Origin: Photobacterium halotolerans DSM 18316
Lineage (GTDB): Bacteria > Pseudomonadota > Gammaproteobacteria > Enterobacterales > Vibrionaceae
DNA: 64,000 nt
Direction of reading: 5' to 3'
Assembly (NCBI RefSeq): GCF_000425165.1
Contig: NZ_KE384321.1
Location: 68,235-132,234 of the forward strand
Shown here: positions 54,402 to 64,000 of the stretch, one piece after another
Layout of the letters: the number at the start of each line of letters is the position of its first letter
Position numbering within the stretch: the first letter of the stretch is position 1
Notes under the pieces: generated by a model
Database searches by the model: none
What the model saw: the letters and a program-made list of their open reading frames with translations, nothing else
Told to the model about the DNA's origin: nothing
Translations under genes and position numbers: made by a program

Positions 54402-55298
54402 ATGAAAGGAAAAAAAATTGCATTCATTGGCCTAGGTGTTATGGGATATCCGATGGCAGGACACCTGTCTGATTCAGGACACCAAGTCACTGTATATAAC
54501 CGAACATCCAGTAAAGCAGAGAAGTGGACTAAAACGTTCAACGGGAAATCCGCCTCAACACCTCAGGAAGCCGCTCGCTTCAGTGATATCGTATTCATTT
54601 GCGTAGGCAATGATGATGATGTCAGAAGTGTAATCTACGGCGAAACGGGTGTGCTCTCCTCACTGAAACCAGGCAGTATTGTCGTTGATCACACCACAAC
54701 TTCCGCCGTGTTAGCCATTGAGCTTGCTAACGCCTGCAAAAATAAAGGGATACATTTCATTGATGCTCCGGTTTCTGGTGGTCAGGCTGGCGCAGAAAAT
54801 GGCACGTTAACAGTTATGTGTGGTGGTGAACAGTCCACTTACAATCACATTACTGAGGTGATCAGTGCTTACTCTAAACACTCAGTGTTGCTGGGTGGTC
54901 ACGGTCAGGGGCAGCGCTGCAAAATGGTTAACCAGATCTGCATTGCAGGTATTTTACAAGGACTCAGCGAGGCCCTACTGCTGGCAGAAAAATCTCAGCT
55001 TAATATTGAACAAGTAACTTCTGCGCTCACTCATGGTGCTGCCGGTTCATGGCAGATGGCAAACCGGGCTGTCACAATGTCCTCAGATCAATTTGACTTT
55101 GGTTTTGCCATTGACTGGATGCGCAAAGATTTACTTATTTGTCTGAATGAAGCTGAAAATCATGGCCTTACGCTACCAATGACACTGGATGTCAATCAAC
55201 GTTATCAGCAATTAATACAACAAGGACTTGGCCGTATGGATACTTCTGTATTGATCCGGTCTTACGCCAATTCACAAAAGCCTGCACTGATCGCGTAA
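54402..55298 (+). CDS. Beta-hydroxyacid dehydrogenase (3-hydroxyisobutyrate / GarR / YihU family)
   Basis: A 298-residue NAD(P)-dependent dehydrogenase. The Rossmann motif is GLGVMGYPMAGHL, with a substrate-binding block DAPVSGGQAGAENGTL and the catalytic Lys174 in QRCKMVNQ. Family members oxidise or reduce 3-hydroxyisobutyrate, tartronate semialdehyde, serine-type beta-hydroxy amino acids or sulfolactaldehyde. It begins 9 bases after the oxygenase gene, which suggests it acts on the oxygenase product: either oxidation of a new beta-hydroxyl or reduction of an aldehyde. The cofactor-choice residue after strand 2 is Asn-Arg (YNRTSSK), which usually favours NADP(H) in this family. Confidence 0.88.
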   Translation: MKGKKIAFIGLGVMGYPMAGHLSDSGHQVTVYNRTSSKAEKWTKTFNGKSASTPQEAARFSDIVFICVGNDDDVRSVIYGETGVLSSLKPGSIVVDHTTTSAVLAIELANACKNKGIHFIDAPVSGGQAGAENGTLTVMCGGEQSTYNHITEVISAYSKHSVLLGGHGQGQRCKMVNQICIAGILQGLSEALLLAEKSQLNIEQVTSALTHGAAGSWQMANRAVTMSSDQFDFGFAIDWMRKDLLICLNEAENHGLTLPMTLDVNQRYQQLIQQGLGRMDTSVLIRSYANSQKPALIA

Positions 55299-55310
55299 AA
55301 GGAATGACTT

Positions 55311-56093
55311 ATGGATTTTATGATTAATGACCTGTCGCTATGGGTTATTTCAGCCCTTATGATCTCAGCATTAGCCGCTGGCTTTATTGACAGTGTGGCT
55401 GGTGGCGGCGGGTTGATACTTGTGCCCTCTTTCATACTTGCAGGGCTCCCTCCGCAGGTTGCTCTCGGCCAAGAAAAAATTGTCAGCACGCTGGGTACTA
55501 TTGCAGCGATCCGTAACTTTGTACAAAACAAGAAAGTTATCTGGACCGCAGTGGCTACGGGTATACCTGCAGGGCTAATTGGAGCCTATGCCGGAGCACA
55601 GGCCATTCTGTATTTTGACCCAGACACCATTGGCAAAATCATACTCGCAATGTTACCTGTCGGTATCGTTCTCTCTTTTATCCCTAAAAAAGAGAAAGGC
55701 GATACTGATGAAAAGGTAAATCCTGCCGTCATAATATTCGGTGTGCCGAGTGCCGTCTTCGTGATTGGCTTCTATGATGGCTTTTTCGGTCCGGGGACAG
55801 GTAGTTTTCTTATTATTGCACTGCACTACATGTTGCGGTTTGACTTAGTGTCCGCTTCTGCCACCTCTAAGCTGTTTAACTTTTCGTCAAATACCGGTGC
55901 CTTGATCGCTTTCGTGGTCTCTGGGAACGTGCTGTACCTTCTCGCCGTACCTTTAGTGGTAATGAATCTGCTCGGTAACCACCTGGGAAGCGTGTCCGCT
56001 ATGAAATACGGGCCAACTATGGTGCGCAGAACCCTGTCATTATCGCTCACGATTCTGATGTGCTCTCTGGGATATAAGTTTCTGGTTGCTTGA
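55311..56093 (+). CDS. TSUP-family transporter of the oxygenase cluster
   Basis: A 260-residue inner-membrane protein with about eight helices and both TSUP repeats (ALAAGFIDSVAGGGGLILVP and VIGFYDGFFGPGTGSF). It is 12 bases after the dehydrogenase and therefore in the same transcript. TSUP members export sulfite or sulfonates (TauE, SafE) and other small anions. Its pairing with an oxygenase and a dehydrogenase suggests export of a pathway end product or uptake of the substrate. A bidirectional terminator closes the operon. Confidence 0.9.
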   Translation: MDFMINDLSLWVISALMISALAAGFIDSVAGGGGLILVPSFILAGLPPQVALGQEKIVSTLGTIAAIRNFVQNKKVIWTAVATGIPAGLIGAYAGAQAILYFDPDTIGKIILAMLPVGIVLSFIPKKEKGDTDEKVNPAVIIFGVPSAVFVIGFYDGFFGPGTGSFLIIALHYMLRFDLVSASATSKLFNFSSNTGALIAFVVSGNVLYLLAVPLVVMNLLGNHLGSVSAMKYGPTMVRRTLSLSLTILMCSLGYKFLVA

Positions 56094-56156
56094 CTGTCCG
56101 CCACTACTGCGCCCACTCAGACATCCATTACAAATACTGTACGCACCTGACTCAAT

Positions 56157-56190
56157 AAAAAAACCAGCATGTTTCCATGCTGGTTTTTGT
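56157..56190. terminator. Bidirectional terminator between TSUP gene and mukB
   Basis: AAACCAGCATG (56161-56171) pairs perfectly with CATGCTGGTTT (56176-56186) around TTTC, flanked by A on the left and T on the right. It serves both convergent transcripts. Confidence 0.9.
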
Positions 56191-56201
56191 TTTCGCCGGT
56201 T

Positions 56202-59200
56202 TTACGCCGGGTCTAACTCGAGTTGTCTGCCCGGTTCCGGCTCACCTTTCGGTTCCTGGCCAAAACCACGCAAACCCACCACATGCACGTGTTCCCGATC
56301 TTTAAAGATCTTACGCACCAGCTTGTAGGTGGTGCCCTTCTCCGGGCTGATATTCTCTGGTGCGGCAATCAGCAGCTGCATGTCCAGACGATCACACAGC
56401 TCGAACAGGGTAGCGATAGACTTGGCATCCAGTCGCGCGGCCTCATCCAGGAACAGCAGACGGCATGGAATAATGTCTTTACCGCGCAGACGGCGGGCTT
56501 CTTCTTCCCAGCTCTGCACAACCATCAGCAAGATAGCCTGACCTGTACCAATGGCCTCACCGGTTGACAATGCGCCCGATTCCGCCTGCAGCCAGCCATC
56601 TGTACCACGGTTCACTTCAATGCTGAGTTCCAGATAGTTCCGGTAGTCCAGCAGTTCCTCACCCAGGGTTTGCGGTGAACGCTGACCCATGTCAATATGC
56701 GGATTCAGTCGCTGGAACAACTTGGCAATGGCTTCAGAGAAGGTCAGACGATTATTGCCGAACAAATCCTGATGCTGATCCTGCTGATCGGCAAGACCCG
56801 TCAGCAAAGATTCATGGGTTTCGCGCACGTTAACATTCAGGCGCACCCCTTTCACCTGACCAAAGCTGATGTTCTGCAGACCCTGGTTCAGCATCTTGAT
56901 GCGGTTTTGCTCGCGCATTATGGTCTTGCGGATGATATTCGCCACACTGTCTGAGCTGATAGCCAGACGCTTTTCACGCGCCGTCAGCTCTTCTGTCAGA
57001 CGGGCCAGTTCGACTTCCATCTCTTCGATGGCCTCAACCGGATCGTCGGTACGGATGATATCGTGACGAATCCGCTCACGCAGATGCTGGTACACGGCAA
57101 TGTAGAACAGGACTTTTCGCTCCGGACGGGAGACGTCTTCAGAAGCACGCAGTGCATCCCGCAGCGTTTCATTATCGGCCACAGCCAGGCGCAGTGCGCC
57201 CAGGGCTTTATCTGACAGAGAACGCAGTTCGTCGGCCGTCATGTAGGCCATTTCACGGCGATGCAGACGACGTTCAACATCACTTTCCCGTGCCAGACGC
57301 AGCACGGCACACCAACCCGCTTTGGTGTTCACCACCAGGGTACGTAAGTCGATATAGTCTTTTTCTACCTTGCGCAGGCGCTTCACCAGATTGCGCATTT
57401 CCATATCCAGTGATGTGGTCGCTTTTTCCAGCTCGCTGCGGCGATTACGGGAACTATGCAGACGCTCATGAAGCTCATCACGACGCAGGCGTGCGCGTTC
57501 TTCTGCTTCTAGATCGGCGCGGACACCCAGTTCCTGCAGCTCACGTTCAAATTCCTGTACGGTTTCCTGCTTGGCCTGATGTGAACTTTTCAGCGACGCC
57601 AGCAACTGGTTGTACTGGTTGCTCTGAGTCTGTGCCTGTTTCAGGCTCTCACGGTGACGGGCACGTTCGCGTTCCGCCGTTTCCAGTTTGGTTTTCAGTT
57701 GCTCGTTGAGCTCAGAGCTCTTGCTCAGCAGCTCAACCGCATCGGCATAACCAAAATGGTGGCGACGTTCAACCAGATCAGCCAGGGCAAAAATCTGGCT
57801 TTTCAGGAGCTGAAGGGCCTGATCCGCATCCTGATACTCGGCCTGCATGGCATCAAACCGCTCAGGGTCGGTATCCAGTGCCGACACCAGAGTTTCCAGC
57901 TCTTCCAGTGCCTTGCCGTGACGTTCAAGGTAATGGCGTGCTTCGTCAATCTGGGCAAGCTGCTGCTCCACCTCTTCAAGACGGGCGGCAATCGTCTCAT
58001 CTTCTAATAAGGCCACGACCGGCTGCAGTTTAGATAACAGCGATAACCCTTCACGTGCTGCGGTAAGCTGGCTGCGCTGCTGCTGCTCGGTGGCTTCGGT
58101 ATCATTTAACTGACGCTGAATCTGATTGCGTTTTTCACGCGCAATGCGAATTGCTTCTTCCGGATCGGCATCAAACGCAATTGCCAGATGGCTGGCGACA
58201 AAGGCATTGAAGCTCTGGTACAAACGCTGAAGTTTCTGCGCATCAAAAGATGCCTTGGCGTGATCCTCAACAATCTGATCACGCTCTTCGCGTAAAATCG
58301 CCAGACGCTGCTCGCGGGCGGCCCGGCCAAACAGTGGTACTTTCGGGAAACGGGAATAACGCAGCTGCTGCTTGTTTAGCTGAACGCACACTGCGCCTTC
58401 CAGTTCGTCGACAACAAAACTGCTGTCATCAAACGAGTCCGCTTCACCTTCGATGATATACAGATCGTCCGGGCAATCATCCAGCCCGGAGAGTTTCTCG
58501 CGGACAGACGCAATATCCTGCACCACGATGGCATGGCGTGCAGGACCGTACATGGCACTGAAATACGGCGCATCATCAATCGTGATGTCGTCGTAAATCT
58601 CAGACAGTAAGGTGCCGCCCAGCACATCGGCAATCACACGCAAACGGGAATCATCGCTGCCGCCCGGCAAGGCCAGACGTTCGATTTCATTTTCTACATT
58701 TTGCTTGCGCACCGCCAGCTTGTCTCTGGCATGAATGGCGTCACGCTCAGACTCCAGCGTCTGGTGCATGGCCGTCATCACCGCCTGGCTGTCGTACAGA
58801 TCCTGGCCAGATTGTTCTGCCAGTTTTTCCAGCGCATCACTGGCAGCAATCCAGGTCGGTGCTTTGCCTTCCTGCAGGCTGATGTCTTTCGCCAGCTGCT
58901 GTTCCTGGCGGCGCAGTTCACTGCGTTTTTCCACCAGATCAGACTGATTCTGCTCCAGGCTCTCTAAGGTCGCTTCATGACGGGCCTGCTCTTCAGCCAG
59001 CGCCAGTTCGCCATCAATCTCAACGGCAAAACGTTTAGCGTAAGTGTCTGCCAGTTCCTGGGCCTGACGCTGGTGACGCATGCTGCGCTCCAGATCGCGA
59101 TACTGCGCACTCAGCTGTTCACTGCGCTGAGCAATCATCCGTAACTCACGGCCTGTGGCCAGTAATTCACGGGCTTTTTTACCTGCCGAGGCACGATCAA

Positions 59201-60662
59201 CAGCACCGGCAATGGTCACCACCAGCTGCAGACCGCGCTCAAATTGCTGCGCCGCGGCTGCAGACATATCCAGCTTGTGTTTGAGTGCCAGCAATGCCGT
59301 GGTTTTACTGTCTTGCTGCTGTTTCAGACCGGACAGCAGTTCAGCGGCATTTTCCTGATCCACCGTGTCATCGGCCGAAATCTGACGGGCCTTTTCCAGC
59401 GCCTGCACGGCTTGCTGGTACTGTAAGGCACGGGTTTGCTGTGCATCCAGTGCCTGCTGATAATCAGCCAGCTGAGATTTCAGGCTGTCGACCTCGTCTT
59501 CACTGAGCATGGCCTGTTCTTCCGCCAGTGCCAGTTGCTCGGCCGCTTCTTCAACAATCATGACCTGCTCTTCAAGACGCTCAGTCAGCTCGAGAAGATC
59601 ATCACGGTAACGCTCTATTTTTTCCTGCTGACGAACGGCTGTCTGAACCAGTTGCAGGTGATCCGACGCCGCCTGATGATCCTGCTCCAGCGCACTCTCG
59701 TTGTCTTTCAGCTCGTCAAGCTCTTGCGACATATTGCCGAACACCTGCTGTTGATCAATCAGCGTCTGGCGTGAGCCCAGCAATTCGCTGCGCAGGCCAA
59801 GTGTCTGTTCCAGCTTGATGCGGCGCTCATTGGCATGGCGCATGTAGTCGGCCGCCACATAATTGGTCGCTTCAGTGATCAGGTGTTTAAACAGATCACG
59901 ATCGCTCTGGGTCACTTTGATCGCTTCAAGCGTCATGCGGTTTTCACGCAGCGCGGCTTCCATATCCTGGAAGGCTTTCTTCACGCCTGAGTTATGCGGC
60001 AGCAGGTAATCGCGCAGTGAGCGCGTAATAGCACTGGAAATACCGCCGTACAGCGATGCTTCGATTAAGCGGTAGAACTTAGACCTGTCGGTACTGTTGC
60101 GCAGCTTCTTCGGCAAGACACCGAATTCAAACATCTGCGTGTGGTAATCCGTGACAGAAGAGAAGGTTTTAAACTGCACACCTTCGTACTGAGACACGGC
60201 ATCTTTCACTTCATTGATCTGTCGCACTCGTGCCTGGTTCTCAGACAGGGTTTCCACCAGAATATCCGTCGGTTTCACCGCTGACGGTAAGCCTTGGATC
60301 AGGAAAGGTTTGATGTCGACTTTCTTGTCCCGGCCGGCAACCTGCTGCAGTTTCACCGCAAAAATAATGCGCTGGTTCTTGGAGTTGACGATATCGAGCG
60401 CAGAATAACAGGCGCCAGGCTTGAGCTTGCCGTGTAATCCCTTATCACGGGAGGCATTAGAACTTCCCGCTTCAGTGGTATTACGAAAGTGCAGCAGGCT
60501 CTGATCCGGGATCAAAGACGTGATAAACGCAGCCATGGTGGTGGATTTACCCGCACCATTACCGCCGGAAAGTGTGGTGACCAGTTGGTCAATATCAAAT
60601 GTCCGGGCAAAGAAGCCGTTCCAGTTAACCATGGTCAGAGATTGGTACTTACCGCGCTCCAT
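56202..60662 (-). CDS. mukB: Chromosome partition protein MukB
   Basis: A 1486-residue SMC-like condensin core, the family's usual length. The Walker A is [16 protein letters not shown] (about 32-47), followed by long Gln/Glu/Arg-rich coiled coils broken by a hinge near 650-780. The C-terminal head has the signature [12 protein letters not shown] and Walker [13 protein letters not shown]. With MukE and MukF it compacts and segregates the chromosome. Its ATG overlaps the mukE stop by 1 base (TGATG), so translation is coupled. Confidence 0.98.
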   Translation of the reverse strand: MERGKYQSLTMVNWNGFFARTFDIDQLVTTLSGGNGAGKSTTMAAFITSLIPDQSLLHFRNTTEAGSSNASRDKGLHGKLKPGACYSALDIVNSKNQRIIFAVKLQQVAGRDKKVDIKPFLIQGLPSAVKPTDILVETLSENQARVRQINEVKDAVSQYEGVQFKTFSSVTDYHTQMFEFGVLPKKLRNSTDRSKFYRLIEASLYGGISSAITRSLRDYLLPHNSGVKKAFQDMEAALRENRMTLEAIKVTQSDRDLFKHLITEATNYVAADYMRHANERRIKLEQTLGLRSELLGSRQTLIDQQQVFGNMSQELDELKDNESALEQDHQAASDHLQLVQTAVRQQEKIERYRDDLLELTERLEEQVMIVEEAAEQLALAEEQAMLSEDEVDSLKSQLADYQQALDAQQTRALQYQQAVQALEKARQISADDTVDQENAAELLSGLKQQQDSKTTALLALKHKLDMSAAAAQQFERGLQLVVTIAGAVDRASAGKKARELLATGRELRMIAQRSEQLSAQYRDLERSMRHQRQAQELADTYAKRFAVEIDGELALAEEQARHEATLESLEQNQSDLVEKRSELRRQEQQLAKDISLQEGKAPTWIAASDALEKLAEQSGQDLYDSQAVMTAMHQTLESERDAIHARDKLAVRKQNVENEIERLALPGGSDDSRLRVIADVLGGTLLSEIYDDITIDDAPYFSAMYGPARHAIVVQDIASVREKLSGLDDCPDDLYIIEGEADSFDDSSFVVDELEGAVCVQLNKQQLRYSRFPKVPLFGRAAREQRLAILREERDQIVEDHAKASFDAQKLQRLYQSFNAFVASHLAIAFDADPEEAIRIAREKRNQIQRQLNDTEATEQQQRSQLTAAREGLSLLSKLQPVVALLEDETIAARLEEVEQQLAQIDEARHYLERHGKALEELETLVSALDTDPERFDAMQAEYQDADQALQLLKSQIFALADLVERRHHFGYADAVELLSKSSELNEQLKTKLETAERERARHRESLKQAQTQSNQYNQLLASLKSSHQAKQETVQEFERELQELGVRADLEAEERARLRRDELHERLHSSRNRRSELEKATTSLDMEMRNLVKRLRKVEKDYIDLRTLVVNTKAGWCAVLRLARESDVERRLHRREMAYMTADELRSLSDKALGALRLAVADNETLRDALRASEDVSRPERKVLFYIAVYQHLRERIRHDIIRTDDPVEAIEEMEVELARLTEELTAREKRLAISSDSVANIIRKTIMREQNRIKMLNQGLQNISFGQVKGVRLNVNVRETHESLLTGLADQQDQHQDLFGNNRLTFSEAIAKLFQRLNPHIDMGQRSPQTLGEELLDYRNYLELSIEVNRGTDGWLQAESGALSTGEAIGTGQAILLMVVQSWEEEARRLRGKDIIPCRLLFLDEAARLDAKSIATLFELCDRLDMQLLIAAPENISPEKGTTYKLVRKIFKDREHVHVVGLRGFGQEPKGEPEPGRQLELDPA

Positions 60663-61390
60663 CAGGCGTGTTCCTCTTGCTCGGTTTCTTCATCACTTGC
60701 AGTGTCGTTCGGTTGCTCTGCCTCAATCAAACTGGATTGAGTCGGCAATTGCTGATGCACTATGGCTTCGCCGTCACGGATCAGGCGAAGCTGAGCTTCT
60801 CGAATATCATCACTGTTACGCACATCTGCACCAAAGCGGAATACCGCTTCACTGATGCGGAATTTACCGCTGTCGCCCAGCATGATCACCATACCCAGAC
60901 GGCGCATACGGCGCAGGGAGGTTTTCACTTTATCGAACAACTTTTCGCGATCCAGATCAGAGCCTGACGCCCGGTTGGTCACCAGCTTCATGAGTTTCTT
61001 TTCATCGGCCAGCGACAAAAGCTCATCAAACAGTTCCTGATTGGTGAATATCCCCTCATGGGCCAGACGTTCAGGGCTCAGATACAGGAAGCACAGCACT
61101 TTGCCTACCAGCATATCCAGCTCAGACAGCACAGAGCGGCCAATCAGCGAGGTGGAGCGGGGACGCAGATAGAAGAAGCCTTCCGGGGCTCTGACCAGTT
61201 CAGCGTTATAGCGCTTATAAAACAGCATCAGGTCCTGCTCAAATTCCAGCAAAAAAGCATGATTATCCAAATCTTCGCTGGAAACATGGCGGCCCGAACG
61301 CAGTGCATTATCCAATGCCGGGAACAAGGGGTTGGCAATGGCTTTGGCCAGATTCTCTGGCATAAATTCTTCAATATTTGTCAATGACAT
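60662..61390 (-). CDS. mukE: Condensin subunit MukE
   Basis: A 242-residue winged-helix (kite) subunit that binds MukF and bridges to MukB. Characteristic starts are [21 protein letters not shown] and [15 protein letters not shown] blocks (here [25 protein letters not shown] in two turns). The C terminus is an acidic tail ([12 protein letters not shown]), as in other MukE proteins. It overlaps mukF by 20 bases and mukB by 1 base. Confidence 0.96.
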   Translation of the reverse strand: MSLTNIEEFMPENLAKAIANPLFPALDNALRSGRHVSSEDLDNHAFLLEFEQDLMLFYKRYNAELVRAPEGFFYLRPRSTSLIGRSVLSELDMLVGKVLCFLYLSPERLAHEGIFTNQELFDELLSLADEKKLMKLVTNRASGSDLDREKLFDKVKTSLRRMRRLGMVIMLGDSGKFRISEAVFRFGADVRNSDDIREAQLRLIRDGEAIVHQQLPTQSSLIEAEQPNDTASDEETEQEEHA

Positions 61391-62699
61391 TGGCTTGTAC
61401 CTTGGCTCCGTAGTCGTTGATCAGTTCCCAATCAGGCTGAATCGCACTGAAATCCGACTCGGAATAACCGAGCCTCACGGCCTGATCGACAATAATACGA
61501 GCTAAATCAAAATGTTGTGCATGGGAATGCTGGCTCAGGTATTCCCGGATCAAGGCGCCCAGATTAATGGCGGTGCCCTGAGATTTATGGATATCCAGCA
61601 TTTCAGCAATTCTTTCACTGAGCTGATCATTGACCTGGCTCAGTTCTTCAAATTCAAGCGTTTCCGGCACTATGCCAGTCACTTCATCGTCGCGCAGGAC
61701 CAGTTCTTCATCGCGCATGTCGAGCAGGCGGTCAGCATCGGCGTAAGTGAGCTGCCATGGCGCATCGAAAAACTCGGCGACCGACTGGCGCAAGCGCTGG
61801 CTGAAGGCACGGTTTTTGTCCATATCAATGGCGGTACGGATAAACTTATGCACATGACGGTCGTAGCCGATCCACAAGTCTATTGCCTGCTGGCCCCAGT
61901 TGATGATCCGGTCCAGTTTTGCCTGCAGGGAGTACACCATGCCTTCGACATATTCCAGCTCAAGATCCGAGGTTGTGCTTACCGCATCCTGAATGGCAAG
62001 CAGCTGGGTTTGCAGCTGATCACCGGCAGCTTGCAGAGTATCCTGAAGCTCACGCAGCGTACTGGAGGTTTCATTCAGCAGGCTTTCACAGTTGGTGATG
62101 GCTGCACGCCAGTCCTGATTCAGCAGTTCAGCAATGTCTTCTTTCACCTGCTGCTGCTGCTCGTCCATGGTGCGCTGGTTCAGATCGATACGATCAAAAA
62201 TCTCGGCCACTGAATATTTCAGTACCGCATAGACGTTGATCTTCCAGTGCTGTTCATTGCCGCCTTCATGGGCAGCGACCGCCGCTTTGGTCAGCTCATC
62301 GGCCACCATAGCCAACTGAATCGACAACTTCATCGATGAGAATTCGCGATGACGGGCGTAGTAATCGGCAATACCCAGTGCCAACGGACTGAGCCGGTAA
62401 ATACTGGCCCCTTCTGTCATCTCACTGGTAAAACGGGAAATCAGTCGCTGGCGCACCAGTTCGTTGATTGCGTTATTGGCGCGGAAAACCAGGGTGTCTT
62501 TCGACTGGTCAAACATATCGCTCACGATTTTGAACGCATCGACCAGTTCACCTTCCCCCAGTTCCTCATCCAGACGCTCGCCGCTTAACACGGCAATCGC
62601 CAATAAAAATGCCAGTCTTTCCGTTGGCAGGTTAAGGGCGAATTCATGTTGTTTCACCCAGGTCACCAGCTCAGGAACAGTCTGGGATTGGTCACTCAT
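61371..62699 (-). CDS. mukF: Condensin kleisin subunit MukF
   Basis: A 442-residue kleisin, near the E. coli length of 440. It has an N-terminal winged-helix dimerisation domain, a middle helical region with [15 protein letters not shown], and a C-terminal MukB-head-binding domain. It closes the MukBEF ring and recruits MukE. First of the three muk genes in transcription order, downstream of cmoM in the same direction. Confidence 0.97.
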   Translation of the reverse strand: MSDQSQTVPELVTWVKQHEFALNLPTERLAFLLAIAVLSGERLDEELGEGELVDAFKIVSDMFDQSKDTLVFRANNAINELVRQRLISRFTSEMTEGASIYRLSPLALGIADYYARHREFSSMKLSIQLAMVADELTKAAVAAHEGGNEQHWKINVYAVLKYSVAEIFDRIDLNQRTMDEQQQQVKEDIAELLNQDWRAAITNCESLLNETSSTLRELQDTLQAAGDQLQTQLLAIQDAVSTTSDLELEYVEGMVYSLQAKLDRIINWGQQAIDLWIGYDRHVHKFIRTAIDMDKNRAFSQRLRQSVAEFFDAPWQLTYADADRLLDMRDEELVLRDDEVTGIVPETLEFEELSQVNDQLSERIAEMLDIHKSQGTAINLGALIREYLSQHSHAQHFDLARIIVDQAVRLGYSESDFSAIQPDWELINDYGAKVQANVIDKY

Positions 62700-62749
62700 C
62701 CGTTGTCCTTATTTGTTAGATTTATTACTTGCAACCGGCTTTATGTTTC

Positions 62750-63544
62750 TTACTGCAACGGTTTCTGAGCGTATACATGGATATACCGCCCTAAAGATAA
62801 ATACGGTTCCTGACGACAAAGACGCTGCTCCATCGCCAGTAATTGTTCAAGACTGTACTCGCCCACCCTGTCGGTACGCATGTAATCATGGAAAGTCCTT
62901 ACTCCGGTTTTACCCAAAATGGTAAAACCGCCTTCCGTGAGCCATGCATACACCTCTTCCGGTGTCTGTGCCGACTGGGGCTGAAGCTTGAATCGTTTGC
63001 GGTGTGGCATCCCTTGTTCTACGTGGGTTAGATTACCGCAAATAAGGTTCTTAAACAGCAAGCCATTATGGTTATAAAACATGACGGACACTATCCCGCC
63101 CGGTTTCAGCTGCTTCATCAGGTGTTCGAGTGCTGCACGCGGATCGCTCAGCCATTCCATTACCGCATGGAACAAAATCAAATCGACCGGCTCATCCAGG
63201 TATTGATCAACCTGCTGCACCGGACAATGTATGAGTCGATATTGCTCAAGCAGGCCATTTTTGGCAATTTCCGCACCTGCCAGTTTCAGCATTTCTCCAG
63301 AAAGATCACATAAAGTGATTTTATGACCACGTTTCGCAATTAATTGCGACAACTGTCCCATTCCGCCGCCAGCATCCAGCACATGCAATACTGCGCCCTG
63401 CGGTGCTGATGTCGCGTCAAGGGTATGTAAAATCTGCTCCAAATCTTGCCATACGACAGTCTGACGGATCAGCCCTTTTGCTGTACCGTAGATGTTTTCT
63501 GAGAACTTTTGGGCTAAATCATCAAAATTTCGATCTCTGATCAC
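62750..63544 (-). CDS. cmoM: tRNA 5-carboxymethoxyuridine methyltransferase CmoM (SmtA)
   Basis: A 264-residue class-I SAM methyltransferase. Motif I is VLDAGGGMGQLSQ, with CDLSGEML, a DLILFHAVMEWL block and the ending YLSLGRYIHVYAQKP. It is close to E. coli CmoM throughout, and methylates cmo5U34 in wobble positions of certain tRNAs. The start is GTG at 63544, giving the conserved RDRNFDDLAQKFSENIYG beginning; no clear ribosome site is visible. Positioned upstream of mukF, as in E. coli. Confidence 0.94.
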   Translation of the reverse strand: MIRDRNFDDLAQKFSENIYGTAKGLIRQTVVWQDLEQILHTLDATSAPQGAVLHVLDAGGGMGQLSQLIAKRGHKITLCDLSGEMLKLAGAEIAKNGLLEQYRLIHCPVQQVDQYLDEPVDLILFHAVMEWLSDPRAALEHLMKQLKPGGIVSVMFYNHNGLLFKNLICGNLTHVEQGMPHRKRFKLQPQSAQTPEEVYAWLTEGGFTILGKTGVRTFHDYMRTDRVGEYSLEQLLAMEQRLCRQEPYLSLGRYIHVYAQKPLQ

Positions 63545-63661
63545 GTCAGTTTTCGTTATGATAGTGGCCTAGTCAGATGCTTATTGTGTCACAAGCTTTA
63601 GAGTAATAAAGACTTGGAGCGCGTATTCAAGCTCAATTGCTGAAATTTCGGACGACCTGAT

Positions 63662-64000
63662 ATGTTTGAACTGAAAAAAATCTTGTCAGCTTTTTTGATG
63701 CCCCTTCCTTTGCTGCTGATCGTGGGCATCACAGGGCTGATGATACTCTGGTTTACCCGCCGGCATAAGTTGGCCGGGTACATGCTGGCCGTCTCCTTAT
63801 TGGGTATTTTCCTGGTTGCCTTTCAGCCTGTCTCCAGCAGCCTGCTGACCCCTTTAGAACGCCAGTATAAAGGCTATATTCCGTCCGGGCAGCCAGTGGA
63901 TTACATCATGGTGTTAGGCAACAGCCATGTGGTCGACAAAGATCTGCCTATCACCTCTGAGCTGTCACGCGCCTCGCTGATGCGCCTTGCTGAAGCCATA
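63662..64000 (+). CDS. elyC: Envelope biogenesis factor ElyC (YcbC), partial at right edge
   Basis: The first 113 codons of an ElyC/DUF218 protein. Two membrane helices come first (LLLIVGITGLMILWF and YMLAVSLLGIFLVAF). The periplasmic DUF218 domain then begins PLERQYKGYIPSGQPVDYIMVLG...SELSRASLMRLAEA. ElyC is needed for peptidoglycan precursor (undecaprenyl carrier) metabolism in E. coli. The gene is divergent from cmoM here, with 117 bases between. The 3' part lies beyond the window. Confidence 0.9.
   Translation, partial: MFELKKILSAFLMPLPLLLIVGITGLMILWFTRRHKLAGYMLAVSLLGIFLVAFQPVSSSLLTPLERQYKGYIPSGQPVDYIMVLGNSHVVDKDLPITSELSRASLMRLAEAI

Noticed and set aside
61512..62213. 233-codon plus-strand frame opposite mukF
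   Set aside because: It lies wholly inside mukF, has no ribosome site, and reads as the complement of a conserved coding region.
1..64000. CRISPR array, tRNA or rRNA genes, transposases, integrases and attachment sites
   Set aside because: No regularly spaced direct repeats, no cloverleaf or conserved rRNA segments, and no recombinase motifs were seen in any gene.

Overview
The window reads as a chromosomal segment of a gammaproteobacterium, most likely Vibrionaceae (a Photobacterium, Grimontia or Enterovibrio-type genome). The reasons are the MukBEF condensin with CmoM and ElyC, a MetR, an AspC very close to that of E. coli, DUF2982, DUF4250 and DUF1513 proteins, an IrpA-type imelysin operon, and overall balanced base composition. 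No rRNA, tRNA, CRISPR array, transposase or integrase was seen. Genus is inference; the family-level calls rest on protein sequences read directly.

Layout. 1-614: the 5' end of an unrecognised gene running off the left edge, then an AT-rich gap. 0.6-7.9 kb: a minus-strand copper/silver efflux operon (CopL-like Cys/His protein, CusC-, CusB- and CusA-like RND system, type-1 cupredoxin) behind a MerR/CueR-type promoter with a 19-bp spacer. 7.9-12.3 kb: a membrane protein, an Scs-type thiol redox operon (small membrane protein, ScsB, ScsD) and a DUF805 protein. Copper handling therefore fills almost all of the first 12 kb. 12.6-18.3 kb: a flavin/Fe-S D-lactate-type dehydrogenase, a chemoreceptor and a PEP-CTERM exported protein. 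18.8-22.5 kb: a PHO-box-preceded pstSCAB phosphate importer. 22.6-32.8 kb: an MscS channel, a META lipoprotein, two GGDEF proteins (one with a ruined active site), MetR, small membrane or unknown proteins, and a YnfL/YnfM-like LysR-MFS pair.

33-64 kb carries the block known from E. coli as aspC-ycbL-ycbK-ldtD-mukB-mukE-mukF-cmoM-elyC, in that order, but with about 16.6 kb between ldtD and mukB. That interior holds a Fur-box-preceded iron operon (imelysin, di-haem oxidoreductase, second imelysin, Tat-exported DUF1513 protein), MarR and LysR regulators, a TSUP exporter, a second PEP-CTERM protein, a truncated-globin-like protein without its haem histidine, a Sel1-repeat protein, an acidic lipoprotein, and a four-gene cluster: a MocR regulator diverging from an AT-rich Fe(II)/2-oxoglutarate oxygenase, a beta-hydroxyacid dehydrogenase and a TSUP transporter.

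The best candidate for an undescribed system is that MocR-oxygenase-dehydrogenase-TSUP cluster (51.9-56.1 kb). Its catalytic residues are intact. It looks like a substrate-inducible oxidative pathway for an amino acid or an organosulfonate, with export of a small anion. The exact substrate cannot be read from sequence.
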